Below are positions 63,995-64,000 of a stretch of 64,000 bases of DNA, one piece after another. This stretch comes from Ceratopteris richardii (taxonomy: Eukaryota > Streptophyta > Polypodiopsida > Polypodiales > Pteridaceae), in NCBI GenBank assembly GCA_020310875.1, contig CM035413.1:189597404-189661403 (forward strand), in the 5' to 3' direction. The notes under the pieces were generated by a model that was not told where the DNA came from, ran no database searches, and was given only the letters and a program-made list of their open reading frames with translations. Within the stretch, counting starts at the first letter, position 1; every line of letters starts with the position of its first letter. Both the position numbers and the translations under genes were made by a program.

Positions 63995-64000
63995 GTGTCA

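Noticed and set aside
1-64000. Host protein-coding genes, tRNA or rRNA genes
   Set aside because: I saw no intron-exon gene structure, host family motif, tRNA cloverleaf or rRNA sequence; the only tRNA-like sequence is the GyB primer site.

Overview
This window looks like intergenic heterochromatin from a land plant with a large, transposon-rich nuclear genome. Almost all recognisable sequence comes from plant-type elements: Ty1/copia with a tRNA-iMet primer site, Ty3/gypsy of the Athila/Tat type with a tRNA-Asp primer site, LINEs with a CCHC ORF1 and a zf-RVT C-terminus, and a TRIM. I found no host gene, tRNA, rRNA or CRISPR array. The plant lineage cannot be fixed from this sequence alone. 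Element names below are local labels.

Layout, left to right. 1-10.74 kb: GyA, a decayed Ty3/gypsy element on +, with an extra N-terminal module, gag, protease, RT, RNase H, integrase and a second protease-like domain after the integrase. 10.74-14.46 kb: CopA, a chimeric broken copia on -. 14.46-15.03 and 29.85-33.51 kb: CopH, an older copia split by later insertions. 15.03-29.85 kb: CopB, a copia with both 231-bp LTRs, primer site and target duplication. Inside CopB gag lies GyL (19.46-27.93 kb or further), a Ty3-type element with about 2-kb LTRs whose protease and RT are deleted. 31.31-33.38 kb: LINE1, with a 5' inversion and a 16-bp target duplication, inserted in the CopH LTR. 33.5-38.1 kb: a diverged duplication (copia 5' end, flank, 148-bp tandem repeats), one copy of which carries a 680-bp TRIM. 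38.63-43.74 kb: LINE2, with intact ORF1 and an ORF2 that has lost its catalytic core. 44.8-45.03 kb: a copia LTR. 45.34-49.07 kb: CopC, a short copia with both LTRs that lacks protease and integrase. 51.6-57.0 kb: GyB, a non-autonomous relative of GyA on -, with tRNA-Asp primer site, a leader full of CpG-rich palindromes, the same N-terminal module, gag with three zinc knuckles, and an unrecognised 288-residue domain in place of pol. 58.4-63.2 kb: a gag-like relic, an old LINE (LINE3) and a gypsy integrase relic.

The nesting gives a relative chronology. CopH is oldest, CopB landed in it (LTRs about 7% different by eye), GyL landed in CopB (LTRs about 1.4% different), and LINE1 independently hit the CopH LTR. 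Nothing in the window looks autonomous. The most intact reading frames are LINE2 ORF1, the GyL gag and RNase H-integrase frames (each with one in-frame stop), CopB pol, and the 288-residue GyB domain.

Most unusual signals: the second retropepsin-like domain in the integrase frame of GyA; the conserved pre-gag module shared by GyA and GyB; the unknown GyB domain and palindrome array; the RT-less, fungal-looking GyL; and the twin-priming-type inversion in LINE1.
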